Of a stretch of 64,000 nucleotides of DNA, positions 13,606 to 21,862 are shown piece after piece. The translations under genes were made by a program, and so were the position numbers. This stretch comes from Alphaproteobacteria bacterium (GTDB taxonomy: Bacteria; Pseudomonadota; Alphaproteobacteria; VGDZ01): the NCBI GenBank assembly GCA_016869515.1, contig VGDZ01000005.1, positions 26,560 to 90,559 on the forward strand. Reading direction: 5' to 3'. Position 1 is the stretch's first letter. Each line of letters begins with the position of its first letter. The notes below the pieces were generated by a model, which saw nothing but the letters and a program-made list of their open reading frames with translations, did no database searches and had not been told where the DNA came from.

Positions 13606-15744
13606 ATGAGCGAAACGGCATTGGACATCGCGATCGGCGGCATGACCTGCGCCGCCTGCGTCGGACGGGTCGAGACCGCCTTGCGCCGCGTGCCGGGCGT
13701 GCAGGCGGCGCGGGTCAATCTGGCCAGCGAACGCGCCCATGTCGAAGGCCAGGCACTCGACGCCCGGGCGCTGATCGAGGCGGTCGAGGCCGCGGGCTAT
13801 GACGCCCGGCCCGCGACCGACGACGCCCCCTCCCCGCCCGATCGCGAGCCATGGATCTTGGTCCTGGGGGCAGCCCTGACCTTGCCCTTGATCGCGCCCA
13901 TGGCGCTGGCGCCGCTGGGCGTGCATGCCATGCTGCCGCCCTGGCTGGAATTGGTCTTGGCGACGCCGATCCAGATCGTCCTGGGGGCGCGGTTCTATCG
14001 CGGCGCCTGGGCCGCGCTGCGGGCCCGCGCCGGATCGATGGACGTGCTGGTCGCGCTCGGCACCACCGCCGCCTATCTCTACAGCCTGGCGCTGGTCTCG
14101 CAGACCGGCGATGACGCTCATGGCCGGCTCTATTTCGAGGGCGCGGCCGTGATCCTGGTGCTGGTGCGCTTGGGCAAATGGCTGGAGGGCCGGGCCAAAC
14201 GCGCCACCACCCGCGCCCTGCGCGGACTCATGGCGCTGCGGCCGAACAGCGCCACGATCCTGCGCGACGGCGTCGAACGTGTCGTGCCGATCGCCGAGGT
14301 GCGGCCGGGCGATCGCATGATCGTACGGCCGGGCGAGTGCGTGCCGACCGACGGTCGCATCCTGGCAGGGCGCGCCGCGTTCGACGAATCGATGCTGACC
14401 GGCGAGAGCCTGCCGGTCGACAAGGCGCCGGGCGATCGCGTCGCCGGCGGCACCATCGACCGCGACGGCCTGTTGACAGTCGAGGCGCAGGCGGTCGGCG
14501 CGGATACCGTGCTGGCCCGGATCGTGGCCGCGGTCGAACGCGCCCAAGCCGCCAAGGCGCCGATCGAGGCGCTGGTAGACCGGATCAGCGCGGTATTCGT
14601 TCCGGCGGTAATCGGATTCGCGCTGGTCACTTTCGCGGCTTGGTTGGCTCTGGGCGGCGGTTTCGAACGCGCGCTGGTGGCGGCGGTCGCGGTGCTGGTG
14701 ATCGCCTGCCCCTGCGCCCTCGGCTTGGCGACGCCGGCGGCGATGATCGTCGGTCTCGGCCGCGCCGCCGAGCTTGGCATCCTGGTGCGCGACGCGGCAG
14801 CGCTGGAGCACGCCCGCGCCATCGATACCGTGGTGTTCGACAAGACCGGCACCTTGACCGAGGGGCGGCCGGTGGTGACCGAAATCCTTCCGGCCGCGGG
14901 ATTCGATGTCGGCGCGGTGCTGCGCCTTGCCGCCTCGGCCCAGCAGGGCAGCGAGCATCCCCTGGCCAAGGCGGTGCTGGCGCGCGCGGCGGACCAAGGC
15001 TTGGCGCTCGAAGCGCCGGTCGAATTCCTGGCTGTGCCCGGCCAGGGCATCGAGGCCAGCATCGACGGCAAGCGGCTGCGCATCGGCAGCCGCGCTTTCG
15101 TGGGAGCGACGACCGATACCGCGGCGCTCGAAGCCAAGGGCCAGAGCGTGATGCATCTGGCGCTCGATGGCCGGCCGCTGGGCGCCATCGCCGTGGCCGA
15201 TCGGCCGCGACCCCAAGCCCGCGCCGCGGTCGCGACCTTGCGCGCACGCGGCATCGAGGTGTGGATGCTGACCGGCGATTCCGCCCGCACCGCGCGGACG
15301 GTCGCCGACGAATTGGGCATAGCGCGGCTCGAGGCCGAGATCTTGCCCGAGGGCAAGCTTGCCACCATCGGCCGGCTGCGCGGCCAAGGCCGGGTGGTGG
15401 CCATGGTCGGCGACGGCATCAACGACGCCCCGGCCCTAGCCGGAGCCGATGTCGGCATCGCCATTGGCGGCGGCGCCGATGTCGCGGTCGAGGCCGCCGG
15501 CCTGGCGCTGCTGCGGCCCGATCCGGAGCTGGTACCGCTGGCGATCGACCTGGCGCGCGCCGTCACCGACAAGATCCGCCACAACCTGTTCTGGGCCTTT
15601 ATCTACAACGTCGTCGGCCTGCCGCTGGCGGCGCTGGGCTGGCTGACGCCGGGGCTGGCGGGAGCGGCGATGGCGGCATCGAGCGTCAGCGTCCTGGCCA
15701 GCGCGCTGCTGCTGCGTCGTTTCCATGCGAGGAGCGCACCATGA
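13606..15744 (+). CDS. copA: Copper-exporting P1B-type ATPase
   Basis: 712 residues from the ATG at 13606. One N-terminal heavy-metal domain (GGMTCAAC, Cys15/Cys18), eight predicted membrane helices, the actuator loop TGES, the metal-binding CPC at 368-370, phosphorylated Asp412 in DKTGT, the HP motif near SEHPLAKAV, and GDGINDAP. It exports Cu(I) from the cytoplasm. In-frame ATGs also exist at 13597 and 13600, but they would lie upstream of the transcript predicted from the CueR promoter, so 13606 is preferred. Its stop overlaps the cueR ATG (ATGA). Confidence 0.95.
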   Translation: MSETALDIAIGGMTCAACVGRVETALRRVPGVQAARVNLASERAHVEGQALDARALIEAVEAAGYDARPATDDAPSPPDREPWILVLGAALTLPLIAPMALAPLGVHAMLPPWLELVLATPIQIVLGARFYRGAWAALRARAGSMDVLVALGTTAAYLYSLALVSQTGDDAHGRLYFEGAAVILVLVRLGKWLEGRAKRATTRALRGLMALRPNSATILRDGVERVVPIAEVRPGDRMIVRPGECVPTDGRILAGRAAFDESMLTGESLPVDKAPGDRVAGGTIDRDGLLTVEAQAVGADTVLARIVAAVERAQAAKAPIEALVDRISAVFVPAVIGFALVTFAAWLALGGGFERALVAAVAVLVIACPCALGLATPAAMIVGLGRAAELGILVRDAAALEHARAIDTVVFDKTGTLTEGRPVVTEILPAAGFDVGAVLRLAASAQQGSEHPLAKAVLARAADQGLALEAPVEFLAVPGQGIEASIDGKRLRIGSRAFVGATTDTAALEAKGQSVMHLALDGRPLGAIAVADRPRPQARAAVATLRARGIEVWMLTGDSARTARTVADELGIARLEAEILPEGKLATIGRLRGQGRVVAMVGDGINDAPALAGADVGIAIGGGADVAVEAAGLALLRPDPELVPLAIDLARAVTDKIRHNLFWAFIYNVVGLPLAALGWLTPGLAGAAMAASSVSVLASALLLRRFHARSAP

Positions 15745-16142
15745 ATATCGGCGAGACGGCCCGGCAGTCCGGGGTTCCGGCCAAGACCATCCGCTATTAC
15801 GAGGAGGTCGGCTTGATCCCGCGCGCGGTGCGCAGCGGCGCGAACTATCGGGTTTACAGCACGAACGACGTCGAGACCTTGCGCTTCATCGCCCGCGCCC
15901 GCGGTCTGGGATTTTCGGTCGAGGATGTCGGCGCGCTGCTGGCGCTCTATCGCGACAAGCAGCGCGCTTCTGCCGCGGTGAAGAAACTGGCCGAGCAGCA
16001 TATCCGCGCCATCGACCGCAAGATCGCCGAGCTGCGCTCGATGAGCCGGACGTTGAGCGAGTTGTCGCGCCGCTGTCACGGCAATCACCGCCCCGACTGC
16101 CCGATCCTGGACGATCTGGCCGGACACGCCGAATCGGCCTAA
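15741..16142 (+). CDS. cueR: Cu(I)-responsive MerR-family regulator
   Basis: 133 residues: N-terminal winged helix ([20 protein letters not shown]), a dimerisation helix, and the C-terminal metal loop with Cys112 and Cys120 separated by seven residues, the CueR Cu/Ag/Au-binding arrangement, followed by PILDDL. It is expected to bind the dyads at 13569-13599 and 17079-17109 and activate copA and copZ. It is cotranscribed with copA by ATGA overlap, so the regulator amplifies its own production under copper. Confidence 0.93.
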   Translation: MNIGETARQSGVPAKTIRYYEEVGLIPRAVRSGANYRVYSTNDVETLRFIARARGLGFSVEDVGALLALYRDKQRASAAVKKLAEQHIRAIDRKIAELRSMSRTLSELSRRCHGNHRPDCPILDDLAGHAESA

Positions 16143-16152
16143 GCGGCCGAAC

Positions 16153-17082
16153 ATGCCCAGATCGAAGAAGGCAGCACCTCCGCGACGTACGATCGCGGCG
16201 GCTGTCGCGCTGGTGTTGGTAGCGATCGGCGTTGCCACGACCCTTTGGCTTTGGACCGACCGGCCGAGCCGGCCGCCGCCGCGGCCACGGCCTGAAGCGG
16301 CCGCTCCGCCCGCGATCGCCGCCCTTCCCCCCGCGTCCAGCCAGGTCGAAGCGCCGTCGACGCCGGCCTGGCGGCGCCATGCCGTGGCCGCGCCCGAAGC
16401 CCATGGCCGGCCGCGCATCGCGATCGTGATCGACGACCTCGGGCTGGATCGCAAACGTGCGCTGCAGGCGATCGAATTGCCGGGCCCGCTGACCCTGTCG
16501 CTGATGAGCTATGCCCGCAATCTCGACGAGCTCGCGGCGCTGGCGCGGCTGCGCGGCCACGAATTGATGCTGCACGTGCCGATGGAGCCGGTGTCGCGCG
16601 CCGACGATCCCGGACCGCAGGCGTTGCGACTCGAACTCGAAGCCGAGGAATTCCTGCGTCGGCTATCCTGGCATCTCGATCGGCTCGACTTCTATGTCGG
16701 CATCAACAACCACATGGGCAGCCGGCTGACGGCCGATGCCTGGGCCATGACCATGGTCGCCGACGCGCTCAGGACGCGCGGCTTGTTGCTGGTCGATTCC
16801 CGCACCGCCGGGGCCTCGGTCGCGGCCGAGATCGCGCGCAGCCGCGGCGTGCCCAGCCTCGGCCGCGACGTGTTCCTGGACGATATCGACGACAGCCAGG
16901 CCATCCACCGCCAATTGGAGGAGACCGAACGCATCGCGCGCCGCCACGGCCAAGCGATCGCCATCGGCCATCCGCGCGATCGTACCCTGGCCGCGCTCGG
17001 CCCCTGGCTGGCGGCAGTGCCCGCCAAGGGTTTGGTGCTGTCGCCGGTTTCGTCCCTGATCCGCGACAAAAACGGCCCTTGA
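16153..17082 (+). CDS. Divergent polysaccharide deacetylase, YibQ/DUF610 family
   Basis: 309 residues: short basic N-terminus, one transmembrane anchor at about 14-36, a Pro/Ala-rich linker to about 80, then the divergent NodB-like domain starting RIAIVIDDLGLD near 89, with HELMLHVPMEP near 140, FYVGINNHMGSRLT near 180 and LLLVDSRT near 208. The role of this envelope family is not established. It starts 10 bp after cueR, so it is probably part of the copA-cueR transcript; its TGA stop falls inside the -35 box of the copZ promoter. Confidence 0.85.
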   Translation: MPRSKKAAPPRRTIAAAVALVLVAIGVATTLWLWTDRPSRPPPRPRPEAAAPPAIAALPPASSQVEAPSTPAWRRHAVAAPEAHGRPRIAIVIDDLGLDRKRALQAIELPGPLTLSLMSYARNLDELAALARLRGHELMLHVPMEPVSRADDPGPQALRLELEAEEFLRRLSWHLDRLDFYVGINNHMGSRLTADAWAMTMVADALRTRGLLLVDSRTAGASVAAEIARSRGVPSLGRDVFLDDIDDSQAIHRQLEETERIARRHGQAIAIGHPRDRTLAALGPWLAAVPAKGLVLSPVSSLIRDKNGP

Positions 17083-17109
17083 CCTTACCCCCACGGGAAG
17101 GACTAGCTT
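17079..17109 (+). promoter_or_regulatory. CueR-type promoter of copZ
   Basis: -35 TTGACC (17079-17084) and -10 TAGCTT (17104-17109) are separated by exactly 19 bp, with the half-sites CTTACC and GGGAAGG in the spacer. The distance from the -10 to the ATG at 17116 is six bases, identical to the copA promoter. Both genes should therefore give leaderless or nearly leaderless transcripts under CueR control. Confidence 0.78.
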
Positions 17110-17115
17110 CGGCGC

Positions 17116-17334
17116 ATGAAAGCCACCTACCGCATCGACGGCATGACCTGCCAGGGCTGCGCCCGTTCGGTCACGCGCGCCATCGAACGCGCCGTGCCGA
17201 CCCTCAAGGCGTCGGTCGACCATGTTCACGGCACCGCCGCGGTCGAGGGCGAGGGCGACGAAGCCGCCATCCGCCGCGCGGTTGAAACCGCCGGCTTCGT
17301 ATTCAAGGGCCAGGCGGCGCCGGCGGGGTCTTGA
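17116..17334 (+). CDS. copZ: Small heavy-metal-associated (HMA) copper chaperone
   Basis: 72-residue single HMA domain with the Cu(I)-binding GMTCQGC (Cys12, Cys15) and a beta-alpha-beta-beta-alpha-beta pattern. It would carry Cu(I) to the CopA N-terminal domain. Its own CueR-type promoter lies immediately upstream with no leader, so no ribosome site is expected. The last 32 bases overlap the 3' end of the convergent GNAT gene. Confidence 0.9.
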   Translation: MKATYRIDGMTCQGCARSVTRAIERAVPTLKASVDHVHGTAAVEGEGDEAAIRRAVETAGFVFKGQAAPAGS

Positions 17335-17764
17335 GCCAGCGCGTCATCAGCACGCGCTCTTCGACTTCGTAGCCAAGCGCGCGGTAGAACGCGATCACGC
17401 GCGCGTTTTCGGCCCGCACCAGCAGCATGGATTTGGGCACGCCGCGCGCATTGTGCCAGGCTTCGGCGGCGGCGACCAAGGCCCGGCCATAGCCCGATTT
17501 CTGCCGATCCGGGTCAACCGCGACGTAGTACATCCAGCCGCGATGGCCGTCCTGCCCGACCATGACCGAGGCGACCACGCGTCCGCCGGCATCCTCGCCG
17601 ACCAGCAGCGCGGCCTCGCGCGACTTCAGGCAATGGGCGATGTCGCTGGCGGGATCGTTCCACGGTCGGGTCAAGCCGCAGGCCCGCCACAGCGCGACGA
17701 CCGCGGCTTGGTCGGGGTCGCGATAGGGCCGGATGCGCAATCCGGAATCAGAAGGCGCGTTCAC
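17303..17764 (-). CDS. GNAT-family N-acetyltransferase
   Basis: 153 residues resembling the YpeA type of GNAT. The acetyl-CoA loop is visible in QKSGYGRALVAAAEAW near residue 88, preceded by the VAVDP strand and followed by ENARVIAFYRALGYE near 120. The acceptor is unknown. It starts at a GTG overlapping the ppiD 3' end by 17 bp, so it is coupled to ppiD, and its 3' end runs convergently 32 bp into copZ. Confidence 0.82.
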   Translation of the reverse strand: MNAPSDSGLRIRPYRDPDQAAVVALWRACGLTRPWNDPASDIAHCLKSREAALLVGEDAGGRVVASVMVGQDGHRGWMYYVAVDPDRQKSGYGRALVAAAEAWHNARGVPKSMLLVRAENARVIAFYRALGYEVEERVLMTRWLKTPPAPPGP

Positions 17765-19634
17765 GGACTCGGTCGTTGATGGTGACTTTGAACTGGCCCT
17801 GCAAGGCCTGTTGGTACTGATTGAGCAGATCCGCGCCCACTGCCTCGGTCAGCGCGCGCGCAATGCGCTCGACCCCGGCCTCGTCCGCGGCCGGATCGGC
17901 CGGAACGATCTCGGCCAGACGCGCCACCACCGTCCCGTCGCCGGCCACGGTCGCGCCCAGGGTCATTTCGCCCGGCTTGAGTTCGAACAGCTTTGCCGCC
18001 AGCGCCCCGGACACCGCCTGATCGCCCGAGGGGCCAGACCGCCGCAGCTGCGCCGAGATCTTGGTCTCGAGCTTGAGGGTACGGGCGGCCCCCGAAAACG
18101 ACTCCCCAGCCTTTACCTGTTCGATCAGTTTCTCGCCCACCGCATTGGCGGCGGCCGCGCGCTGCTCGCCGCGCCACGCCGCCAGCACTTCGCTGCGCAC
18201 CTCGGCCAACGGCTTCAGCGCCGAAGGCCTGATCCCCGTCACCCGCGCGATGGCATAGCCATCCTTGGAGGTCTCCATCAGCCGGGTCTCGTCGCCGTCG
18301 CCGGTCACGAAAATCGCGTCGATCAGGTTGCGCTCCTCGCTCAGGCCGTCGATCGGCTTGCCTGCGGGGTCTTGACCCTCGGCGTCGACCGCCGCTACCG
18401 CAGTCACCGTCAGCCCGACCTTGGCGGCGGCGTCCTCGAGCTTGGCGCCGCCCGCAAGCGCGTCCTCGAGCTTGTTGGCGTGATTGGCCAGCGTGTCGGC
18501 CGCCCGCCGCAAGCGGATGTCGGTCAGCAGCCGGCCGCGGGCGTCTTCCAGCGTCTGGGTCTGGGCGGGGATGATCGCGCGCACGCGGAACAAGTGCCAG
18601 CCGAACGGGGTCTTCAGCGGCTCGCCGACCGCATTGGCGCCGAGGTCGAAGGCATGGTCGGCGAACTCCTCCGGCAGGTCGGCCTTGGCGACCATGCCGA
18701 GCGCGATGTCCTCGGGCTTGCGATCCAGCATCGCCTTGCCCACCGCCATGAAGTCCTCGCCGGCGGTCAGCCGAGCCTTCGCCGTTTTGGCCTGGGCCTC
18801 GTCGTCGAACAGCAGCATGTCGACTTCGCGCTGTTCGGCGGTCTGGAACTCGGAGGCGCGGGCCTCGTACTCGTCCTTGATGTCGTCCTCGCCGACCGCG
18901 ATCTCGGGCGCGAAATCGGCCGGGGTGAAACGCACCAGCGAGACGGCGCGATACTCGGGGGCGCTGAAGCGTTCGGCGCGCTCGCGGTGGAATGCCGCCA
19001 ACGCTTCCTCGCTCGGATCCTGCGGCTCGGGCATGGCCGACTGGGCGACGATCGCGATCTCGGCGACGCGCCGTTCCTGGCGAAAGCGGTACAGCGCCTC
19101 GGCCAGCACCTTCGGCGCCGCCGCCCCGCCGGCCAGCGCCCCCAACAGCATGTCGCGGGTCATGTCGCGGCGGGTGTCGGTGACGAAGCCCTGTTCGGTC
19201 ATGCCGGCGGCGCGCAGGCGGTTCTCGAACACCAGCCGGTCGAACTCGCCGCGATTGCCGCGAAAGGCCGGGTTGGCGACGATGTCGGCCCTGACCGTCG
19301 CATCGTCGATGGCGAGGCCGAGCAGCGCCACTTTCTGGTCGAGCAGGGCGCGCCCGACCATGGTCTGCAAAGTCTGATCGGGCAGGCCGAGCGCGCGCGC
19401 CCGATCGGCATCGAGCTGCCCGCCCATCGCCGCCTGCAGGCGTTGCAACGAGCGACGGTATTCCTGCTGGAATTGCGACAGGCTGATTTCGACCTGTCCG
19501 ACCTTGGCCAAGGCCGGATCGCCGCCGCCGCGGAAGATGTCGGCGATGCCCCAAATGCCGAAGCTGATCACCAAGAGGAACAAGAAGATGCGCAGCACCC
19601 AAGTGCCGGCGGTGTTACGAAGGGCTTGAAGCAT
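17748..19634 (-). CDS. ppiD: Periplasmic folding chaperone / peptidyl-prolyl isomerase PpiD
   Basis: 628 residues. N-terminal cytoplasmic tail and one membrane anchor (about 12-33, VLRIFLFLLVISFGIWGI), a SurA-N-like chaperone domain (about 45-200), a parvulin domain around 245-350 (FGWHLFRVRAI at its end), and a C-terminal periplasmic segment. It assists folding of outer-membrane proteins near the Sec translocon. The ATG start is chosen where MLQALRNTAG precedes the anchor, as in family members; an in-frame extension upstream is rejected. Confidence 0.9.
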   Translation of the reverse strand: MLQALRNTAGTWVLRIFLFLLVISFGIWGIADIFRGGGDPALAKVGQVEISLSQFQQEYRRSLQRLQAAMGGQLDADRARALGLPDQTLQTMVGRALLDQKVALLGLAIDDATVRADIVANPAFRGNRGEFDRLVFENRLRAAGMTEQGFVTDTRRDMTRDMLLGALAGGAAAPKVLAEALYRFRQERRVAEIAIVAQSAMPEPQDPSEEALAAFHRERAERFSAPEYRAVSLVRFTPADFAPEIAVGEDDIKDEYEARASEFQTAEQREVDMLLFDDEAQAKTAKARLTAGEDFMAVGKAMLDRKPEDIALGMVAKADLPEEFADHAFDLGANAVGEPLKTPFGWHLFRVRAIIPAQTQTLEDARGRLLTDIRLRRAADTLANHANKLEDALAGGAKLEDAAAKVGLTVTAVAAVDAEGQDPAGKPIDGLSEERNLIDAIFVTGDGDETRLMETSKDGYAIARVTGIRPSALKPLAEVRSEVLAAWRGEQRAAAANAVGEKLIEQVKAGESFSGAARTLKLETKISAQLRRSGPSGDQAVSGALAAKLFELKPGEMTLGATVAGDGTVVARLAEIVPADPAADEAGVERIARALTEAVGADLLNQYQQALQGQFKVTINDRVRERAF

Positions 19635-19756
19635 CGCGTGCGCACCGAAATCGAAAAGGGGCCGGATGATAGGCGCTGGCCCGCCGTCCAGCAACGCCCA
19701 TTGCGCCGGCGCCGCGCCGGGCGCTAGCTTGGCGACGATCCACATCGGAGGTCAGG

Positions 19757-20515
19757 GTGAGCAAGAGACCGCGGCCGTTGGTGGCCGGAAACTGGAAAAT
19801 GAACGGTTCGCTCGCGGGGGCCAGGGACCTGGCCAAAGCCGCAGCCGAATTGGCGGGACGGACCCGGACCGAAATCGCGCTTTGCCCGCCCTTTCCCTTA
19901 TTGGCGCCGGTGGCAGCGATCCTCTCTGGCACCGCGGCACAGCTCGGTGCCCAGGACTGCCACGCCCAGGACAAGGGGGCCTATACCGGCGACGTCGCGG
20001 CACCTTTGTTGCGCGAGATCGGCTGCCGCTACGTCATTCTCGGCCATTCCGAACGGCGCGCCCAGCACCGCGAAAGCGATCCCGAAGTGCGGGCCAAAGT
20101 CGCTGCTGCCTGGCGCGCCGGGCTCGGCGCCATCATCTGCGTCGGCGAGACCGAGTCCGAGCGCGAACTCGGCCGCACCCGCGCCCGGCTGGCGCTGCAG
20201 GTGCAGGAATCGCTGCCCGACGGCGCCAACCCCGCCAACACCGTCATCGCCTACGAGCCGGTGTGGGCGATCGGCAGCGGCCGCACGCCGCGACCGGAGG
20301 AGGTCAGCGAATTGCATGCCTTTTTGCGTGCGGCTTTGGTGGCACGGATCGGCCCGGAGGCGGACTCCGTCCGCATCCTCTACGGCGGCTCGGTCAAGGC
20401 CGACAACGCCCGCGCCTTGATGGGCGTGCCCGAAGTCGACGGCGCGCTGGTGGGCGGCGCCAGCCTGGATGCCAAGGCTTTCTCAGCCATCGCCGAGGCC
20501 TGCCGCGAGACTTGA
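19757..20515 (+). CDS. tpiA: Triosephosphate isomerase
   Basis: 252 residues with all catalytic elements: GNWKMN (Asn/Lys near residue 12-14), GHSERR (electrophile His near 96), and AYEPVWAIGSG (base Glu near 168), plus the C-terminal phosphate loops GGSVK and GGAS. It interconverts dihydroxyacetone phosphate and glyceraldehyde 3-phosphate. The GTG start has a strong GGAGG ribosome site eight bases upstream. It is divergent from ppiD. Confidence 0.97.
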   Translation: MSKRPRPLVAGNWKMNGSLAGARDLAKAAAELAGRTRTEIALCPPFPLLAPVAAILSGTAAQLGAQDCHAQDKGAYTGDVAAPLLREIGCRYVILGHSERRAQHRESDPEVRAKVAAAWRAGLGAIICVGETESERELGRTRARLALQVQESLPDGANPANTVIAYEPVWAIGSGRTPRPEEVSELHAFLRAALVARIGPEADSVRILYGGSVKADNARALMGVPEVDGALVGGASLDAKAFSAIAEACRET

Positions 20516-20573
20516 TGACCCCGCCTCCGGCGTGCGACTAATCCCTTACAGGGATCCACGGACAGACAGAACT

Positions 20574-21221
20574 ATGGCCGCCGGGACGGGAAAACCGGAC
20601 AAGACCCCAAAAAGTTCGATCTGGGTGGTCGAAGACGATCCGGCGATGCGGCGCATCCTTGGCATTCGGCTCAAGGACGCGGCCGGACAGGTATCGTTTT
20701 TCGAGTCCGGCGAAGCCATGCTCGACGATGTCGACGGTCTCGACGGCCCGGCCTGCCTGGTCCTGGACATTCGCTTGCCCGGCATGAACGGCATCGAGAT
20801 CCAGGGCGAGTTGGCGCGTCGCGGTTTCATCATGCCGATCGTTTTCATCACCTCCGATGCCGACGTGCCGATGGCGGTGGCGGGCATGCGCGCGGGCGCG
20901 TTCGACTTCATCGAAAAGCCGCTCGACTACAATCAACTCAAGAGGCGCATCGGCGAAGCCATCGAGCATCACCGCAAGCAACTGGAGCCCTCCAGCCTGC
21001 GGCGACTGACCACCGAAAAACTCGGATCGCTGACGCCGCGCGAGCATCAGGTTTTGCGGCAGTTGGTGGCCGGACATCAGACCAAGACCATCGCCGCCAA
21101 TCTTGGCATCAGCGTCCGGACGGCCGAATTGCACCGCGCCCGCGTCATGCAAAAGAGCGGCGCCGGGAGCCTTTCGGTCCTAGTACGCATGGCCATAGAT
21201 GCCGGAATTTCAGCGGATTAA
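20574..21221 (+). CDS. FixJ/NarL-like response regulator (orphan)
   Basis: 215 residues: receiver domain with acidic pair (VVEDD near 20), phosphoacceptor Asp65 in LVLDIRLPG, Thr/Lys switch residues (FITSDAD, EKPLD), then a LuxR-type helix-turn-helix (LTPREHQVLRQLVAG to VRTAELHRARVMQKSG, 150-200). It is a transcription factor with no kinase gene beside it. The ATG at 20574 is chosen because upstream in-frame sequence overlaps tpiA and is not receiver-like. Confidence 0.88.
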   Translation: MAAGTGKPDKTPKSSIWVVEDDPAMRRILGIRLKDAAGQVSFFESGEAMLDDVDGLDGPACLVLDIRLPGMNGIEIQGELARRGFIMPIVFITSDADVPMAVAGMRAGAFDFIEKPLDYNQLKRRIGEAIEHHRKQLEPSSLRRLTTEKLGSLTPREHQVLRQLVAGHQTKTIAANLGISVRTAELHRARVMQKSGAGSLSVLVRMAIDAGISAD

Positions 21222-21273
21222 AGCAATAAAATACGTGTCTCTGCGTACGAAAGATACGCAATTATCCCCCCTC

Positions 21274-21301
21274 ATGACATGCGATAAGTTGAATGTAATA
21301 T
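21274..21301 (+). promoter_or_regulatory. Candidate promoter of an intergenic small RNA
   Basis: In the 254-bp gene-free stretch before secG there is an AT-rich island. ATGACA (21274-21279) and TAATAT (21296-21301) lie 16 bp apart and could be a sigma70-type -35/-10 pair, giving a transcript starting near 21308. A short hairpin TGCGTA/TACGCA at 21242-21260 just upstream may end the preceding regulator mRNA. This is inference from hexamer similarity. Confidence 0.35.
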
Positions 21302-21307
21302 TTCGAG

Positions 21308-21412
21308 GCTATCGGTCTCCGATGTGCCGAGAACGGCGGACCAGACCATAGCGCCCCAGGTTCTGGATCGCTGAAACGGCGGGCCCGGACAGCAATGTCC
21401 GGGCCCGTTGCG
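21308..21412 (+). ncRNA. Candidate small RNA upstream of secG
   Basis: About 105 nt between a candidate promoter and a perfect terminator hairpin. The predicted RNA contains a short ATCGG/CCGAT hairpin near 21312-21324, a CCAG/CTGG pairing near 21356-21368, then the terminator stem. It matches none of SRP RNA, tmRNA or RNase P RNA cores that I would recognise. It could also simply be the secG leader. No conservation data are available. Confidence 0.3.
21379..21408 (+). terminator. Strong GC-rich hairpin, probable intrinsic terminator
   Basis: GGGCCCGGACA and TGTCCGGGCCC pair perfectly around a GCAA tetraloop, and flanking C-G and G-T extend the stem. A moderately T-rich tail (TTGCGTTT) follows on the plus strand. 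It ends either the candidate small RNA or the upstream response-regulator mRNA, 68 bp before the secG start. Confidence 0.7.
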
Positions 21413-21475
21413 TTTGGCGGAAGCGCGGCCTATAACCCGGCCGCTCATTCGTCGCGCGCTGGCCGAGGTTCGATC

Positions 21476-21793
21476 ATGCAAACCGTGCTGTTGGTAATTC
21501 ATGTGCTGCTGGCGGTGGCCTTGATCGGCGTCGTGCTGCTTCAGCGCAGCGAAGGTGGCGCGCTTGGCATTGGCGGTTCCGGCGCCAATTTCATGAGCGG
21601 TCGCGGTGCGGCAAACTTGTTGACCCGGGCGACCGCCATCCTGGCGGCCGCGTTCATGGCCACCAGCATCACGCTTGCCATCCTGGCCACCGCCGGGACC
21701 AAGCCGAAATCGATCATCGATACCGCGCCCGCCAGGCCGGCCGCCGATTCGCCCGAACGTCCGGCCGAGCCGGCGGTGCCGCTGGCGCGTTGA
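21476..21793 (+). CDS. secG: Preprotein translocase subunit SecG
   Basis: 105-residue SecYEG component: helix 1 at 3-22 (TVLLVIHVLLAVALIGVVLL), the conserved loop QRSEGGALGIGGSG, an FMSGRGAANLLTRAT segment, helix 2 at about 52-72, then a Pro/Ala-rich acidic tail as usual in Alphaproteobacteria. The ATG at 21476 fits the family start. It lies upstream of pyrG on the same strand. Confidence 0.95.
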   Translation: MQTVLLVIHVLLAVALIGVVLLQRSEGGALGIGGSGANFMSGRGAANLLTRATAILAAAFMATSITLAILATAGTKPKSIIDTAPARPAADSPERPAEPAVPLAR

Positions 21794-21862
21794 CGCTAGG
21801 GAATCCGGGGCTTGGCATAGCCGGCTGTTGACCCGCCGGCTTTTTCTGTAGACTGGGGTTCC

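Noticed and set aside
19635..19745. N-terminal extension of PpiD
   Set aside because: The extra 37 codons lie before the family's normal MLQxLR start and membrane anchor, overlapping the tpiA upstream region.
21300..21410. tmRNA, SRP RNA, 6S RNA or RNase P RNA
   Set aside because: None of the conserved cores (GGAAGGAAGCAGCC-like SRP loop, tmRNA tRNA-like ends, RNase P P4) is visible.
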